Shown here: one piece after another, positions 41,787-50,299 of the stretch | How the letters are laid out: each line of letters starts with the position of its first letter | Position numbering within the stretch: position 1 is the first letter of the stretch | NCBI GenBank assembly: GCA_963565915.1 | Contig: OY751490.1 | Coordinates: forward strand, 3,472,001-3,536,000 | Length of the DNA: 64,000 bases | Source of the DNA: Entoloma clypeatum | Lineage: Eukaryota; Basidiomycota; Agaricomycetes; Agaricales; Entolomataceae | Direction of reading: 5' to 3' | The notes under the pieces: model-generated | The model's database searches: none | Seen by the model: the letters and a program-made list of their open reading frames with translations, nothing else | What the model was told of the DNA's origin: nothing | Position numbers and translations under genes: made by a program

Positions 41787-42376
41787 CTATAGGGGACCCT
41801 TCCGCTGAGTATCGTCCTCCCACAATATATCTCTTTCCCATCTAATAATCATCATCCCATGAGTAGACGATGTCTTGACCCCTGCTACTAACCTCTTGTC
41901 ATCGCCCCAATATAAGTGATCTGAAATCAGTTCCACGAAGGACTGATCAGCGGTACATTCAGTCTAAAGATGTAAAACTCGTTAGAACAACGCTAACCGC
42001 TAGAACAATGATTACTTACATTATAACCAACATTAACGCTGGTACATCCACATGTATGATCTGAGGACTCGTCGCATGGCGTCGAAGGAACAGTGGCTAT
42101 AAAACAGATAAACAACTGATGCTAAACATGTAGAGGGTCACACTCACGAGGATCGCATATACCAACAATCAATGAATGATAACATGATCTACCGTTCAAC
42201 ACAGATAGCTTTGAAGTGACTGAGACGATGCTCAGTCCAATGCGAGGGGGGTCGGTAGGTAGAACGAAGGCCACATCACGTGCTTTCGTCATATGGACAG
42301 TAACCTGTTTACTGATACAGGTCAACGGGTTGAAATCAGACATAACTTGCCAGTTAACGGAATGATGAGTAGGCAT
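41787..42376 (-). CDS. Cassette family D gene, copy D2, intact three-exon gene
   Basis: Exons 42376-42148, 42096-42020 and 41963-41787 (229, 77 and 177 nt), the same as D1 on the other strand; open for 160 codons. It starts MPTHHSVNWQVMSDFNPLTC; the middle part with TPCDESSDHTCGC is retained. Differences from D1 are few and mostly substitutions (HHS for HCS, GICDPR for GICNPR). Introns start GTGAGT and GTAAGT and end TATAG and TTTAG. The leader lies upstream and the 3' module downstream, so the cassette is complete apart from the GypB inserted in the 3' module. Confidence 0.7.
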
Positions 42377-42714
42377 AGCGAGCGTAGGTGACAGTAGTGG
42401 TGGTGGGGGGGAAAGGAAGAATGAATCTTCCCACAGTCGCAAGGCTCCACATGTGTAACACGTGTAATGTGCCTGAACGCACAGACCACCTAACGGTGGT
42501 GAGAGGACAACGCCCTAGCGGAGTTCTATAATTTCTGTCAATCAACAGAAGATGCCGAACCATTGATGGGACGTTGTGTCGTGTAAACGAGGTCACGAGT
42601 AGCTGACATAATCCCTGGAAGGGTGTCTCAAGTAACGTGAGACTAGATCACCTGACTAAACCGGGTGCAATGACAGGTCGAACGAGCACAGTGCTGGATG
42701 CGTGCTTTCGCTTC
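42377..42714 (-). promoter_or_regulatory. Cassette leader (type L1)
   Basis: Stem GGGAAGA/TCTTCC at about 42416, 19-mer near 42525, box ACCCTTCCAGGG at 42613-42624, then a truncated hairpin (GTGCTTTCGC only) at about 42705. Confidence 0.55.
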
Positions 42715-42889
42715 GCCCCAAAGGACAGTCCCCTGCAAAGGGTATCTATACCATCTCTAAACTCTTAACTGTCTCAATGAAAAGTATGCACAAAGAGTGC
42801 AGGAGTAACATTGCTTAAAACTCTAAAGTACAAGAACTAGAACTGAATGCTAGACAAGCTATATGGTACGCAATGTTGCGTGCGTGCTT
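42715..42889 (-). promoter_or_regulatory. L2 leader fragment
   Basis: Minus-strand match to 10863-11000 (box variant CCCTTTGCAGGG). Joined to half hairpins at both ends. Confidence 0.5.
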
Positions 42890-43232
42890 TCATCGGATCC
42901 ACGTAATCCAAACTTCTTCCAGTTTCCCATGCTTGATCGATCATCCACTGATGAACACGTTGCCATCAACTGATTGACAGAAATTATAAAACTCCGACAA
43001 CAGACTCACCATAGTCGAAATACTCCACTGCCTTGAGAGGGAGGGCAGCAGGAAGGAGGATCAAACTGACGACGTACTCCCAATAAAGGTCGTCGGGGTT
43101 GGTGAACACAGTAAAAGACTGTGTTTCATGGTTCTCTCCCTCTGAATAGTAGCCAGTCTTATAGAACTTCATAAGACCTCCCGAACGATACGTCGTATCC
43201 ACTATAGGGAAGCGGAGGGGAACTATAGGCAT
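42890..43232 (-). pseudogene. Cassette family A gene, copy A3, truncated
   Basis: Exon 1 43232-43010 (223 nt, MPIVPLRFPIVDTTYRSGGL...), GTGAGT donor, intron with the 19-mer (42972-42990), exon 2 from 42947, cut at 42890 where ATCGGATCCACG meets a hairpin arm (GTGCTTTC). Exon 1 is almost identical to A1 and A2. No stop in what remains, but the 3' half is gone. Confidence 0.6.
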
Positions 43233-43554
43233 AGTACAACACAAGGAACGACGAGGGGAGGGGTGTGGTCGTCGTGGTACACAACAGAGAAGCGTTGTGC
43301 TGATATAAACCCTGGAAGGGTATTCATGTAACGCTCTACAGTGAGAGGAACGGAGGTCGACGTAGAACGTGGCATAACGACGACGAGGGGAGGGGTGTGG
43401 TCGTCGTGGTACAGAACAGAGAAGCGTTGTGCTGACATAAACCCTGGAAGGGTACCCATGTAACGTGATACTACATCGCTATACTGAACTTACTAACCGT
43501 GAGAGAACTCTTAAACTAATGCTCTTAACTAATGCTTTGCGCGATGTTGCGTGC
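43233..43554 (-). promoter_or_regulatory. L3 leader with an internal duplication
   Basis: The segment with the box (43310-43321 and again 43442-43453) and GACGAGGGGAGGGGTGTGG is present twice, about 130 bp apart, so this leader carries two boxes. Confidence 0.6.
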
Positions 43555-43589
43555 GTGCTTTCGCTAGAATCTTATTAGGGCGAAAGCAC
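43555..43589. repeat. Cassette boundary hairpin
   Basis: Perfect arms; loop variant CTAATAAG (as at 17400). Confidence 0.85.
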
Positions 43590-43769
43590 TTTTTATCACA
43601 ACACATGTCAACACCTTATCAGTAGAACACAAAAATCCCCGGTTTGAATCAGTTGCTGATTCTCATCACAAGAACAAACAGATAAGCACCGCCGCACTCT
43701 GGGCCTTCGGCCCGGCGGGTATTGGCAAATATAACTAGGGTTACACATCGTGCTAAGTCTCTAATATGG
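43590..43769 (-). repeat. 3' module, second type
   Basis: Shares the GGGCC-GAA-GGCCC stem and GATGAGAATCAGC word but differs elsewhere (ACACCTTATCAGTAGAACAC). It lies downstream of E1 and recurs at 44734. Confidence 0.55.
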
Positions 43770-44399
43770 CTAATGCTCTAAATAACTCTCATATGTCTCT
43801 CCGCCTAACACCTCTTGCTGACGCTCAATGCTCCAATAGTCGCCTTCCTCCTCCTCGCTATCCAACTCCTGATCTGTATCACCTGACTCTGACTCCGTCC
43901 AATCGCTAATAAGGGGATCGAGATGCGAGGTACGGTTGCGTATATCGATATACAAGATAGTGTCGTGTTCGAACAACGCTTCGACGAGGAGGTAGTGGAT
44001 ACCGAACGACCGGTTCAACGGTAACTTCTCAATAGACTTGTCTCCCATAGTACAATCTAAAGTATGTAGCGCGGGCTAGAACAATACTTTAATAACAATA
44101 AAAACAATAACAATATAACGACTCACCTGAGATAGAGGGCCGGTACGCCCAAATGTCCCCTCCAATAATGGTCCTTCAACAGTAGATCGATAACGATCCA
44201 AAGACGTCGTACACAGCTCCTTAAACCATAGACTGATCTTCACATCTCCCACTCCTTGATAGACTGATGATCGTAGACGTAACACGTTGCGATCCAGAGG
44301 ATGACCCGAAGGGCCATTGCTATCGTACTTGATGAGTATTGATTGTCGTATACCACCAACGAAGAAGTGACTAACAGAGAGCGCCATAGTACGGTCCAT
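43770..44399 (-). CDS. Cassette family E gene, copy E1, intact two-exon gene
   Basis: Exon 1 44399-44127 (273 nt) and exon 2 44075-43770 (306 nt) joined by a 51-nt GTGAGT...TCTAG intron: 192 codons, open. It starts MDRTMALSVSHFFVGGIRQS; middle VEGPLLEGTFGRTGPL; exon 2 has GIHYLLVEALFEHDTILYID and a strongly acidic stretch (SESGDTDQELDSEEEEGDYW). A second ATG four codons in could also serve. No known domain. The leader sequence reaches to the ATG as in C and D, but the MPTH codons are not shared. Fragments of E occur at 14441 and 18757. Confidence 0.68.
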
Positions 44400-44698
44400 A
44401 GCGAGCGTAGGTGAGAGTAGTGGTGGTGGGGGAAAGGAAGAATGAATCTTCCCACAGTCGCAAGGCTCCACATGTGAAACACGTGTAATGTGCCTGAACG
44501 CACAGACCACCTAACGGTGGTAGAGAGAGCAACGTCCTAGCGGAGTTCTATAATTTCTGTCAATCAACGGAAGATGCCAAGTAGAATGATGGGACGTTGT
44601 GCGAGGTCACTGAGTAATGTGACTCTAACCCTGGAAGGGTGCTTAAGTAATGACCACCGGCAACAAGGACAGGCCGGGGTAAGCGCGATGTTGGGTGC
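44400..44698 (-). promoter_or_regulatory. Cassette leader (type L4)
   Basis: Stem at about 44440, CCACC/GGTGG stem, 19-mer near 44545, box at 44629-44640, ending at the hairpin. Confidence 0.55.
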
Positions 44699-44733
44699 GT
44701 GCTTTTGCTAGAATCTTATTAGGGCGAAAGCAC
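44699..44733. repeat. Cassette boundary hairpin
   Basis: Minus-oriented; GTGCTTTTGC arm, loop variant. Confidence 0.8.
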
Positions 44734-44935
44734 TTTTTATCACAACACACGTCAACACCTTATCAGTAGAACACAAAAATCCCCGGTTGGTACCTCACGA
44801 GGAACAACGTCCTCTGAAGGTAGAGCGTTTCATGCGACTCTATCCACCTTGACTCCTTCTTCTCCAATAACCGTCTTAACAAACGAAGGGAAGAGAAGCG
44901 TTTCCACTAGAACGACGTCGAACTAGCGAAAGCAC
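44734..44935 (-). repeat. 3' module (second type) joined to family-C exon 1
   Basis: 44734-44784 matches 43590-43640. It then switches at CCCCGG to the end of family-C exon 1 (to about 44930), which is cut where its TTCTAGCG-like word meets the right arm of a hairpin. Confidence 0.55.
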
Positions 44936-45235
44936 GCATGCAACATTGCGTACCGTATAGCTTGTCTAGCGTTCAGTTCTAGTTCTTGTACTTTAGAGTT
45001 TTAAGCAATGTTACTCCTGCACTCTTTGTGCATACTTTTCATTGAGACAGTTAAGAGTTTAGAGATGGTATAGATCCTTTGCAGGGGACTGTCCTTTGGG
45101 GCGAAGGACACACATGGGCAATGCCCTTTGCCCACATCACATGGGGTACCACGTTGTCACTCCACAACATGAGTCACTCATGGTTACCACGTGCCCTCCA
45201 TCAGGAGCTGTGCGACTGTGGGAAGATTCATTCTT
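44936..45235 (+). promoter_or_regulatory. L2 leader without gene
   Basis: Near-identical to 10863-11120 but ends inside the GGGAAGA-TTCAT-TCTT stem, where a half hairpin (CTAGCGAAAGCAC) begins. Confidence 0.55.
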
Positions 45236-45335
45236 CTAGCGAAAGCACGCACCCAACATCGCGCAAAGCATTAGTTAAGAGCATTAGTTTAAGAGTTCTC
45301 TCACGGTTAGTAAGTTCAGTATAGCGATGTAGTAT
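45236..45335 (+). promoter_or_regulatory. Half hairpin and start of an L3 leader
   Basis: CTAGCGAAAGCAC followed by the first 85 bases of L3; it ends before the box at the join with family F. Confidence 0.5.
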
Positions 45336-45838
45336 CACAGACTCTCTTCTGCGACTATATCGTCTCCTTGTTGGGTGATTATTATGACAAAGTCAAATGG
45401 GCTAGTAAGGTTAAAGGACCTTTGCGGGATCGTATCGACTATGGTGCAGGTGAGTACATCGTTTCACGTGTTTAGTGATTCAACTGCTGATTAGCTTATC
45501 GTCTCTCATCTGCTAGGTTTTGGAAAGCTACCAGTCACTCGCAAGGATGCGTTATCCATCTATGACAACTTCCAGTACTTAGAGCGACCCAATATTTTGG
45601 TCGACTTCTACCGCTACTTGGATGAGGACAGCAACAGGCGACTACCACGAGGCACTCGGAAGTATTCGGAACTACTACGGAAGCGAAGCGTCAGTTATCA
45701 ATTACATCAGTCACGTTTAGAGTCATGTGGGTATAGCTCATGTTATCTTTCATCCACCTCTAGTTTGATTACGATATGCGACAGACCTCATATCATCACG
45801 AGCGATCAAGCGAGAAGAGCGGAGCGAATCCCCTCCTT
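45336..45838 (+). pseudogene. Cassette family F gene, copy F1, 5' and 3' incomplete
   Basis: Exon a to 45449 (SLLGDYYDKVKWASKVKGPL), 67-nt GTGAGT...CTAG intron, exon b from 45517 (GFGKLPVTRKDALSIYDNFQ, VDFYRYLDEDSNRRLPRGTR, ITICDRPHIITSDQARRAER). No stop inside, but no ATG with a normal leader precedes exon a, and exon b is cut at 45838 by a half hairpin. F2 shows the natural exon end (CTCAG before GTGAGG). Charged, helical protein of unknown function. Confidence 0.55.
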
Positions 45839-46310
45839 GGCTAGCGAAAGCACACACCCAGCACTGTGCTCACCCCACCTGTCATTGCACCCGGTTTAGT
45901 CAGGTGATCTAGTCTCACGTTACTTGAGACACCCTTCCAGGGATTATGTCAGCTACTCATGACCTCGTTTACACGACACAACGTCCCATCAATGGTTCGG
46001 CATCTTCTGTTGATTGACAGAAATTATAGAACTCCGCTAGGGCGTTGTCCTCTCACCACCGTTAGGTGGTCTGTGCATCAAGCACATCACATGTGTTTCA
46101 CATGTGGAGTCCTTCCACTGTGGGAAAATTCATTCTTCCCTTGCTCGCCATACAAGTTAGTGTTCTCACACTGTTGATCATCGTCTACAATGACGAGGAG
46201 TGGCCACATCCACTTTCTGAGTGGACATTAGGGTAGGTTCTATGTTTATGTCAGCACAACACTTCTCTGTTGTGTACCACGACCACCAGTACCATCACAT
46301 TTACACGTGT
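45839..46310 (+). promoter_or_regulatory. Half hairpin and L1 leader plus B-specific part
   Basis: CTAGCGAAAGCAC, box at 45931-45942, 19-mer near 46012, stem decayed to GGGAAAA-TTCAT-TCTTCCC at about 46120, then the B segment. Confidence 0.55.
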
Positions 46311-46932
46311 ATGACGCTATGCCGACTCATCATTCTACGCTATCTACGGTCATCGCAGTCACTCTACTTCGTAGTTTATCTATGCTCAATACTTGAGTCA
46401 TTCGACTACCCCATCACCGATACCCTCTGGTACGGTTCTAGTGTTAGCGGTACCTTACAATGGTAAGTCATGTGATATAGTACATACTACTACTAATGGT
46501 CTATTCATTAGCAGGCAGTTTGGACGACTGCCTTACACTTTACTCAACGCACATATTTATTGGGACACTACGATCAGTGAATCGTCTACACCGCCCTCGT
46601 TCGCTTCGCTCCCTTCCAACAGCGTCGAGTTGATCAAGTCTTCAAGTACGAGCACCCTTCATATCCCTCGCCTATGTCAATGTGTCAGTTTATGGAGGTT
46701 ATGCCCTGCACATACTGTTTATGGTCTACAAGGTATTGTTTCTAAAGAGTACTCACGTCTCTGGACGCCTTACAGTATGGATATTGGATTACACATCAAT
46801 TGGGCCAGGACGATGACATGGAGGATACATGACAACAACCCCCTCACGCCTTACCAGCATTATCGTCATATGATCAGATTAGCGCAGCAGGAGAGATTAG
46901 ATTATTTGAGGAAGAGATCACTTAAAGCATAG
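46311..46932 (+). CDS. Cassette family B gene, copy B3, intact two-exon gene
   Basis: Exon 1 46311-46462 (152 nt), 49-nt intron GTAAGT...ATTAG with TACTAATGG, exon 2 46512-46932: 190 codons, open. It starts MTLCRLIILRYLRSSQSLYF, then LESFDYPITDTLWYGSSVSG, RQFGRLPYTLLNAHIYWDTT, and a C-terminal part not in B2 (LCQCVSLWRLCPAHTVYGLQ ... RLAQQERLDYLRKRSL). Around the start a word reading ATGCCGACTCATCATTC, like the family C/D start, is present in another frame. The N-terminus is hydrophobic, but no clear signal peptide. Function unknown. Confidence 0.65.
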
Positions 46933-47233
46933 TGATTAGATTACCGGTGGACAGCATAGCATACTTAGCACGATGTAATCCCCCTAGATTAGATTATCAA
47001 GTGTCGCCGGGCCGAAACACGTGTGATGTGCTTGATGCACAGACCACCTAACAGTGGTTGAGGGACAACGTCCTAGCGGAGTTCTATAATTTCTGTCAAT
47101 CAATGGAAGCACGCGATGTGGCCTTCGTTCTACCTACCAACCCCCCTCGCATTGTGATGAGAATCAACCCTTGATCGTTTTCGGGGATTTTGATGCAAGT
47201 TTTGATGGGCTTGTTGATGTGTGTTATTACAAA
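46933..47233. repeat. Patchwork between two cassettes
   Basis: 46933-47015 tail with GATTAGATTACCGGTGGAC, ending in GCCGGGCCGAA; 47016-47105 part of a leader on the minus strand with the 19-mer; 47106-47155 a piece of family-D exon 1 (+); 47156-47233 part of a 3' module (+). Joins are abrupt. Confidence 0.6.
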
Positions 47234-47268
47234 GTGCTTTCGCCCTTATAAGATTCTAGCGAAAGCAT
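47234..47268. repeat. Cassette boundary hairpin
   Basis: Last base of the right arm changed (GCGAAAGCAT). Confidence 0.8.
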
Positions 47269-47582
47269 GCACCCAACATCGCGCTTACCCTGGCCTGTCC
47301 ACATTACTGGTGGTCATTACTTAAGCACCCTTCCAGGGTTATAGTCACATTACTCAGTGACCTCGCTTACATGACACAATGTCCCATCAGTTGTTCGGCA
47401 TCTTCCGTTGATTGATAGAAATTATAAAACTCCACTAGGACGTTGTCCTCTCACCACCGTTAGGTGGTCTGTGCGTCAAGCACATCACACGTGTTTCACA
47501 TGTGGAGCTCTGCGACTGTGGGAAGATTCATTCTTCCCTTCCCCCCACCACCGCCACCTATCCTCCTACCATCACTACGCTA
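47269..47582 (+). promoter_or_regulatory. Cassette leader (type L4)
   Basis: Box at 47327-47338, 19-mer with two changes near 47410, stem GGGAAGA-TTCAT-TCTTCCC at 47521-47539. Confidence 0.55.
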
Positions 47583-47705
47583 TGCCGACACATCATTCTG
47601 TTAACTGGCAAGTTACATCTGATTTCAACCCGTTGACCTGTATCAGTAAACAGGTTACTGTTCATATGACAAAAGCATGTGATGTGGCCTTTGTTCTACC
47701 TACCG
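47583..47705 (+). pseudogene. Cassette family D, copy D3, first third only
   Basis: MPTHHSVNWQVTSDFNPLTC to VLPTE, then fused at CCTACCGA to the end of an L3 leader (AGCTTCTCTGTTGTGTACC) and family A. Confidence 0.65.
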
Positions 47706-47768
47706 AAGCTTCTCTGTTGTGTACCACGACGACCACACCCCTCTCCTTGTCGTCCTTCATGGTCTACT

Positions 47769-48210
47769 ATGCCTATAGTCTCTCTCTGCTTTCCTTTAGT
47801 AGAAATGATATATCGTTTGGATGGTATTATGCAGTTCTACAAGACAGGCTACTACTCAGAGGGAGAAAACAATGAAACATTGTCTTTTACTGTGTTCACC
47901 GACCCCGACGATCTTTATTGAGAATATGTTGTCTCCCTCATCCTCCTTCCCGCTGTCCTTCCACTGAAGGCAGTGGAGTACTTCAACTACAGTGAGTCAT
48001 TGTCGGAGTTTTATAATTTCTGTCAATCATTTGATGGTAACGTGTTCATCAGTCGATGATCGATCAAGCATGGGAAACTGGAAGAAGTTTGGATTATGTG
48101 GTTCCGATAAAACCGCTTATTACGTGTATTCATATTACACAATTGGTCATGGGTCTAGGGACACGCGGCAACCGACACGCGAGATGTTAGAACAGTCAGA
48201 TGACTGGCAG
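47769..48210 (+). pseudogene. Cassette family A gene, copy A4, diverged
   Basis: Exon 1 47769-47991 (223 nt again, despite many substitutions), donor GTGAGT, intron with the 19-mer reversed, exon 2 from 48053 (WKKFGLCGSDKTAYYVYSYY) to 48210, where cassette sequence ends at GACTGGCAG. TGA at 47919-47921 replaces the TGG of LYWEYV. This is the right-hand end of the array. Confidence 0.6.
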
Positions 48211-48789
48211 GTATATGCTACATGCAGCTCTGCAAAAGCTCTGTGCAGCTTCACTACCATCTTTTGCAGCTCTTCACACTTTCACTCCATTCTTTCAGAT
48301 CTCCACAGATTCTGTTCACCTTTATAGGCCTCCAGACTCTCTTACACCTTGTAGTTATAGAGCATTCCATTTTATCAATAATGTGTTTGAAAAAAAAAAA
48401 TGCATATTTTTCCATGCTATTTATTACAACAGACAATGCAACAATATTATGGTATGACATATCTCTCCCTTGCCTGGCTGTTGTACCTCTCGTCCCTTGC
48501 ACTCCCCACCTGCGCTATGCGCATGCTGGCATTTCCCATGTTCCCCCCTCCCCCTGTGCATCACAACTCTCCCTCGCATCCCCTGGGCATATTCCCATGC
48601 ATTTCTTGTGTCCCTCACCTGCCCGTTGTCCCTCTCCCTCTTGGGCACATTGTCGTTCTCATCCCTGTCACCGCCCATTGCCCATCATGGGACTTCGGCC
48701 ATCCTTGTCCACCCCTCCACCTTGCGCCATTGTGTTCTGTCATTTTTGTGTGTCATTGTCTCTCGTGTCTGGCCCACCATTCTTTGAGA
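48211..48789. other. C-rich stretch without gene
   Basis: 48470-48700 is pyrimidine/C-rich (CCCTTGCACTCCCC, CCCCCTCCCCCTG). Several frames stay open because stops are rare in such sequence; none resembles a protein. Composition is like 62450-63330. Confidence 0.55.
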
Positions 48790-50299
48790 ACTGTGATAAT
48801 GTAATCACGGCAAAGGCAATGTCGGGTCGTGTACTGATCATTAAATATAGCAGAGACCCTATGATCTGCTGAAAATGTGATCGAAGCGCAGCAGTGGCAG
48901 TGCCAGCATTTGCTGTCGGCTTGTATCCAGTAGGTAGAGGAGTCTTGGCGATCGTTGCATTTGTCATGCCGAATCTCTCTACTACTTTTTGTAAATAGGC
49001 ACATTGATCGATCATGATTGTATTCTTGGTATGCGTGATGCGCATTCTCAAGAATTCAGTGGGTTCACCTAGATCACGAGATTCCCAAATAGCCATGAAT
49101 TCAGCTCTTTTAACAGTTGTAAGCTTAGTGTCTGGTCCCATGAACATTGCATCATCGACATAGATTATTGCTAGTACAATGGTTCCGTTCGGGGAATAGA
49201 AAACAAAGATTCCGGCATCAGATATGACCCTTCGGAAACCTAGTTTCTTCATGGATTTCTCCATGGCATGCCACCATGCAAGTCCAACCTGCTTCAAACC
49301 GTAAATAGCCTTATGCAGGCGCCAAACAAGAAGTTCTTTGCCTTTTATTTTGAAGCCTTCAGGTTGCATCATGTATAACTCTTCCTGGAGTTTCCCATAA
49401 AGGAAAGCAGCAGTTACATCAAGTGTGAGAATTATCCAACTCTCAAGCGCGGCGGTAGCAAGCATGAGACATACTGTCTCAAATCGAACTACGGGAGAGA
49501 ATACCTCGTCGAAATCGATTCCCTCGATTTGCAAGAACCCTTGAGCAACAAGCCAAGCCTTTTTACGGCCGTCGGTCTTCATGTCGAAGACCCATCGTGA
49601 TCCGATGGCCTTCCATCCGGTCGGTAAAGGTGTTAGATCATAGACATCATGCCGCTTGATGCTATCAAGTTCCTTATGGCATGCGTCCAACCACTCATCC
49701 TGGAGGTTTTTTGGCATTTTGGCAATGTCGCGAAACTTCATCTCCCGGATATCACGGAACTGTGAGAGATTAGATTCAGATTGAGGAATGGCTGATGCAA
49801 GTAGCGTGTTCAACTCAGCGATCTGTTTCGTGTCTCCCCCTCGTTTCCAAACTAATCGTTCTAGGTCCAAGTTAAATGCTTTTGGACCTAGCTCCACATC
49901 ATTCATCATCTCACGCAGTAAGCTCTCTGCATCCATATCTTCCAAAGATTCATCATCAGGAACTTTGGGGTCATCGGAAGGAGTACTGGAAGATCCACTA
50001 GGCCCTGCGTCAGGTGGGGCTAAGGGGGAACTAGGTTCCACTTCTTCCTGTCATGATCGGGGAACATTGTGGAGCCGGGAAGGCTCACGCTGCTGTTTCT
50101 CTCGATTCACGGCTTCACGCCAAGAGCGTGTGCAATTGATGTCGCGTTGTTGTTGCGCAGGGTGCCGTTGCTCCCCGTAGATGTTGCCTTCCTGTCGAGG
50201 CGGGTTAGCATTCCTTCGTGGTCGAGGGACATCAGCAGGCAGAGGATTCGCCGGCTGGTTCTGGACCTCAGGGTCATCCTGATTTGAAACGCTTCCCAA
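48790..50299 (-). pseudogene. Copia pol fragment (linker and RT)
   Basis: Linker ending in NVPRS, one TGA (50051-50053, presumably CGA before), then the RT from HKELDSIKRHDVYDLTPLPT through RWVFDMKTDGRKKAWLVAQG, TLDVTAAFLYGKLQEELYM, the catalytic IIYVDDAMFMG and LYLMISTRPDIAFAVI. It ends abruptly at LSQFS; RNase H and integrase are missing. No LTR is nearby. The family differs from the copia at 21572. Its 5' side replaces the end of the gene at 50274-52133. Confidence 0.85.

Noticed and set aside
10649..47268. Repeated hairpins as a CRISPR-like array
   Set aside because: Spacing is hundreds to thousands of bases, copies are in both orientations, and the sequence is a eukaryotic genome.
48222..48872. 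216-codon plus-strand frame and its overlapping frames
   Set aside because: Open because of low stop content in C-rich DNA; it runs into the copia RT on the other strand.
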